Below, piece by piece: positions 61,401 through 64,000 of a DNA stretch of 64,000 bases (position 1 is the stretch's first letter; every line of letters starts with the position of its first letter). The DNA lies in NCBI GenBank assembly GCA_035652095.1, contig DASREM010000033.1, positions 1 to 64,000 on the forward strand. Direction: 5' to 3'. Source of the stretch: DASREM01 sp035652095 (GTDB lineage: Bacteria > Acidobacteriota > Terriglobia > Terriglobales > Acidobacteriaceae). The notes under the pieces were generated by a model. The model was not told the origin of the DNA. It saw nothing but the letters and a program-made list of their open reading frames with translations, and did not search any database. The translations under genes and the position numbers were made by a program.

Positions 61401-62006
61401 ATGTTCTCACGTGACGTTGTTTTTTGGGAAGTGGATACTCAGGTGGACTTCATGTTGCCGGGAGGCAATCTCTATGTGCCCGGTGCAGAAAAATTGTTAC
61501 CCCGGCTCAAGGCGCTGACCCAACCCGCTCGCGAAGGGCGGGTGTTCCTGGTGTCGCATGGCTGCTTCCACTCCGAGAACGACCCCGAATTCAAGACCTT
61601 TCCTCCTCATTGCATCAAGGGAACACCAGGCGCCGAATTCGTTCCCGAGGCCCTCACCGACAACGTATTGCGCATCCCCAACCAGCCCTATGTGGTTCCC
61701 GACATCTCTTCCTACAAGCAGGTCCTGCTGGAGAAGCAAACCTTGGATGTTTTCGAGAGCCGTCATGCGGAGGAAATCCTAAGGCAGTTGGATGGCAACG
61801 CTCGCTTTGTTGTCTTCGGGGTGGTAACGGAATATTGCGTTCGCCTCGCGGCCAAAGGGCTACTGGAGCGCGGTCGAAGAGTCTCGATCGTTCAGGATGC
61901 GATCGAAACTCTCGCGCACGATGCCGCCACCCGTACCTGCGACGAGCTGACGTCTATGAAAGCCGACTTTATAAGCACCCAGCAAGCTTTGAACCTGGTA
62001 CGGTGA
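61401..62006 (+). CDS. Cysteine hydrolase, isochorismatase/nicotinamidase-like
   Basis: Starting at the ATG at 61401 the product has 201 residues with the family triad Asp12 (VDTQVDF), Lys112 (LLEKQTLDVF) and Cys146 (VVTEYCVRLAAKG). HCIKGTPGAEF is also typical of nicotinamidases. It would convert nicotinamide to nicotinate, supplying the neighbouring pathway, but isochorismatase-fold enzymes also take ureidoacrylate and other amides. The frame continues to 61341 and an alternative ATG is at 61368; the start is uncertain. It is divergent from the enamidase gene. Confidence 0.8.
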   Translation: MFSRDVVFWEVDTQVDFMLPGGNLYVPGAEKLLPRLKALTQPAREGRVFLVSHGCFHSENDPEFKTFPPHCIKGTPGAEFVPEALTDNVLRIPNQPYVVPDISSYKQVLLEKQTLDVFESRHAEEILRQLDGNARFVVFGVVTEYCVRLAAKGLLERGRRVSIVQDAIETLAHDAATRTCDELTSMKADFISTQQALNLVR

Positions 62007-62500
62007 ATCAGCGCTGCTTCAGAAAACTGCCTCTCTCTCCCTCGATCCATCCAAGCAGGTTGAGGTAGCAAATTGCTGCAACAGGAACACTCCCTGGCGA
62101 TATCCGGCCTCCAGTTCAGGGAATCAAGAGCCCGTTTCGGCGGGGAATAGCAGGCAGGAGACGGATTTCCCCAAATTCACGCGGGCGCAGATAACCAAAG
62201 TAACATTCACCGCGATCTCGAGAGTTTATCTCCCTTACTTTCTTCGGGTCACCGACAATGCCAGACTCCACTTGCCCCATACAGACGATCCCCGCTGTGC
62301 CAGTTTGGAGGTTTTTCGGGTTCCCATTCGGGAAGCGGGGTTGGAATCATCAAACAAAGTTGCTGTGCCTCGCACGCTGGACGCTACACTTTAGCTACTT
62401 CTCATGCGTTAGACCCTGTTATCCTCCTCCCCCCGCTTAAGAAGAAAATGGACCCGGTTCTGGACTGCCGGGTGCGTCGAAAATGGATGGAGGGTTCCCT
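62007..62500. other. Intergenic region upstream of the LuxR-type regulator
   Basis: In about 490 bases I see no gene with a ribosome site and no clear RNA or repeat. A 60-residue frame at 62258-62440 has no homology I recognise and is probably chance. The segment presumably holds the control region of the regulator. Confidence 0.4.
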
Positions 62501-63304
62501 ATGCAGTCTTCTGGCTCGTCCCGCGAGGGTCGAATCCGTGTACTGGTGGCCGACAGCACACGAATGCATGCCCAATTGCTGGCCGATGCTATTCAGCGCG
62601 ACACCGAGCTACAGGTAATTGCGTCCGTCTCAGATTCTTGCGATTTGCTGGCTTCCGCCGACTTCTACGAGTTTGATGTGGCTCTCATAAGTTCAAATCT
62701 GGATGAGCAGTCTGGCCGTGGTTTTCAAGTGCTGCGCGAATTGCGTGCGCGGCGGCCATCATTGCGCGTGGTCATGTTGCTTGACTCCACCCGCCGTGAA
62801 GACACTCTGCAGGCTTTTCATGGCGGCGCCCGGGGGATCTTCAGCCGCTACGAGCCTGTAGAGCTACTTTGCAAGTGCATCCGCTCGGTATGCAACGGGG
62901 AAATCTGGGCCAATAATCAGCAGATGGCTTACATGGTCGAGTCGCTGGCGTCCACGCCGGCAGTTCACGCGGTTGACTCCAACGGCATGAACCTGCTTTC
63001 CAAGAGAGAGCTCGAAGTTGTGCGTAGCCTGGCCGAGGGACTCACCAACCGTGAGATCGCCGAGCGCCTTGGCCTAAGCCAACACACGATCAAGAACTAT
63101 CTCTTTCGCGTGTTCGATAAACTGGGCGTGTCCAGCCGCGTCGAACTCTTGTACATGACGTTGACCCAGGCCGCATCGTTCCCAGAAATGCCGTCCGACA
63201 GTCACGAAGCTGGAAATGGCCATATTCGCCCGACATTCAGTACTGGCCGTCAGCCCGCTGCTTCCACTCTGTCACGCATTGATTTAGGAGTTCGCCACGG
63301 TTGA
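62501..63304 (+). CDS. LuxR/NarL-type regulator with degenerate receiver domain
   Basis: The 267-residue protein starts at 62501 with GGAGGG upstream. The C-terminal helix-turn-helix is classical (LSKRELEVVRSLAEGLTNREIAERLG, then HTIKNYLFRVFDKLGVSSRVEL). The N-terminal half folds like a receiver but the phosphate-accepting Asp is missing: DVALISSNLDE places serines (64-65) at that site, and the conserved Lys is Arg116 (GIFSRYEP). Only one acid of the pocket, Asp18, remains. Phosphorelay control is therefore unlikely; activity may be set by expression or ligand. A terminator follows. Confidence 0.88.
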   Translation: MQSSGSSREGRIRVLVADSTRMHAQLLADAIQRDTELQVIASVSDSCDLLASADFYEFDVALISSNLDEQSGRGFQVLRELRARRPSLRVVMLLDSTRREDTLQAFHGGARGIFSRYEPVELLCKCIRSVCNGEIWANNQQMAYMVESLASTPAVHAVDSNGMNLLSKRELEVVRSLAEGLTNREIAERLGLSQHTIKNYLFRVFDKLGVSSRVELLYMTLTQAASFPEMPSDSHEAGNGHIRPTFSTGRQPAASTLSRIDLGVRHG

Positions 63305-63333
63305 AACGAAGTTGCCGTGCTGGTTCGAACAAA

Positions 63334-63357
63334 AAACCGGGCTCCATGGCCCGGTTT
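63334..63357 (+). terminator. Terminator after the LuxR-type gene
   Basis: Arms AAACCGGGC and GCCCGGTTT (9 bp, perfect) enclose a 6-base loop, preceded by A residues and followed by CAATTTC. It lies 29 bases after the stop at 63304 and also sits downstream of the convergent PEP-CTERM-like gene, so it may work both ways. Confidence 0.75.
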
Positions 63358-63391
63358 CAATTTCACGCAATCTGCCCTTATGCAGACCTGA

Positions 63392-63874
63392 TCAGGGGAG
63401 GCGGCCCGACGTTCGCTGGCGCCACGCCACAGCACCCAGCATCGTCAACAGCGAGCACATCGCGGTCCAGATCCCCCCGCCCTCCGGCACACTCGTATAG
63501 TGAAAACTGGCAGCCTGCCGCCAGTTCGTAATCCCACCATCGATCCAATATTGGCCGAAGTTTACCGGGTTCAGCAGGACTGAGTACAGGATGGAGTCCC
63601 CTTTCACGGTCCCGCTATAAAGGAACAGGAAGCCGCCTTGTGCCGTGGTGCTCGTGAGCGTGACGTTCCCAAATATCGAACTCACAAACGATAGAGACGA
63701 AGACAGGATTGTGTTCGTTGTAGTGTTGTAGGTAAATGTTCCGTTCGCCGTTCCAAACCCGCCGGACAGGGAGGTCGTAAAGTTATAGGTCGAGATCGAG
63801 TCGGCATAGATCGGGACGCAAAGGATCAGAAGCAAAAACGCAATTAGAGCCAGCACTTTCCTTCGAGCGCCCAT
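63392..63874 (-). CDS. PEP-CTERM-like secreted surface protein
   Basis: From ATG 63874 (GGAGGAG site) the 160-residue protein has a signal peptide (residues about 5-24, cleavage near IYADS), a Ser/Thr/Gly/Asn-rich beta-type body (TSLSGGFGTANGTFTYN) and a C-terminal sorting-like tail: VPEGGG, a hydrophobic helix (IWTAMCSLLTMLGAVAW), then RQR. The tail is a variant of VPEP-type exosortase signals. The protein is probably processed at the cell surface; function unknown. No exosortase gene is in the window. The 63875-64000 edge shows no further gene. Confidence 0.8.
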   Translation of the reverse strand: MGARRKVLALIAFLLLILCVPIYADSISTYNFTTSLSGGFGTANGTFTYNTTTNTILSSSLSFVSSIFGNVTLTSTTAQGGFLFLYSGTVKGDSILYSVLLNPVNFGQYWIDGGITNWRQAASFHYTSVPEGGGIWTAMCSLLTMLGAVAWRQRTSGRLP

Positions 63875-64000
63875 TGCAACTCCTCCAGTGAAGCCGGCAC
63901 GAGCGTCCCGCACCTTTGCTCGTACACTCGAAGTGTAGAACCAGACCTTGAGCTGTCAAGATTGATAGTTTTTGCAACCCCCTCGCAAACACCTGCAATA

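Noticed and set aside
62258..62440. 60-residue frame upstream of the LuxR-type gene
   Set aside because: No ribosome site, no recognisable motif, and Cys/Trp/Pro-rich random-looking composition.

Overview
The window looks like chromosomal DNA of a soil-type Acidobacteriota (Terriglobia or Koribacter-like). The grounds are family content, not a database match: a winged-helix/TPR regulator, a FecR/DUF6600-type protein, a carboxypeptidase-regulatory-domain TonB receptor, a PilZ protein, a variant PEP-CTERM protein, and moderately high GC without extreme codon bias. No rRNA, tRNA or CRISPR was recognised. The only mobile DNA is one end of an IS3-family element at the left edge.

Region 1 (1-17 kb) is mostly housekeeping. 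An IS3 end cuts into a small secreted-protein gene. It is followed by a ToxR-like TPR regulator, dinB, a beta-propeller lipoprotein, glgA, rsmA/ksgA, a MEMO-family gene, a FecR-domain protein, ruvC, cstA with its small YbdD/YjiX partner, a phosphofructokinase with pyrophosphate-type active-site residues, and a GT-C-like membrane protein.

Region 2 (17.07-29.18 kb) is one long minus-strand block of eleven tightly packed genes: a fatty acyl reductase with a dead HAD domain, a second SDR, a polysaccharide pyruvyl transferase-like protein, two acyl-AMP ligases, an enoyl-CoA hydratase, an acyl carrier protein, a diacylglycerol-kinase-like lipid kinase, a split thioredoxin/VKOR disulfide pair and an esterase. 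It reads as an unassigned lipid pathway, possibly for ether lipids or fatty alcohols.

Region 3 (29.5-35.6 kb) holds a Tat-exported ferritin-like protein, a lipoprotein trehalase, a PilZ protein, small membrane proteins and a TPR protein.

Region 4 (35.6-62.0 kb) is the most interesting. It combines four nucleoside hydrolases (three with an altered metal-binding motif), a TonB receptor, ribokinase, a stray TrpF-like protein, a two-domain ALDH16-like aldehyde dehydrogenase, deoC, a ureide-permease-like transporter and an NCS2 base permease. A compact operon then encodes a molybdenum hydroxylase, a 6-hydroxynicotinate-reductase-like Fe-S protein, UPF0280, two DUF1185 proteins and a secreted amidohydrolase, and is flanked by an enamidase homologue and a nicotinamidase-like hydrolase. 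The inferred logic is: split an N-glycoside, burn the (deoxy)ribose through ribokinase/DERA/ALDH, and open the N-heterocyclic base by hydroxylation, ring reduction and enamide hydrolysis. The reductase/enamidase pair matches the Eubacterium barkeri nicotinate route. Its linkage to nucleoside hydrolases, DUF1185 and UPF0280 is the best candidate here for an undescribed pathway.

Region 5 (62-64 kb) has a LuxR-type regulator with a degenerate receiver domain and a PEP-CTERM-like surface protein.
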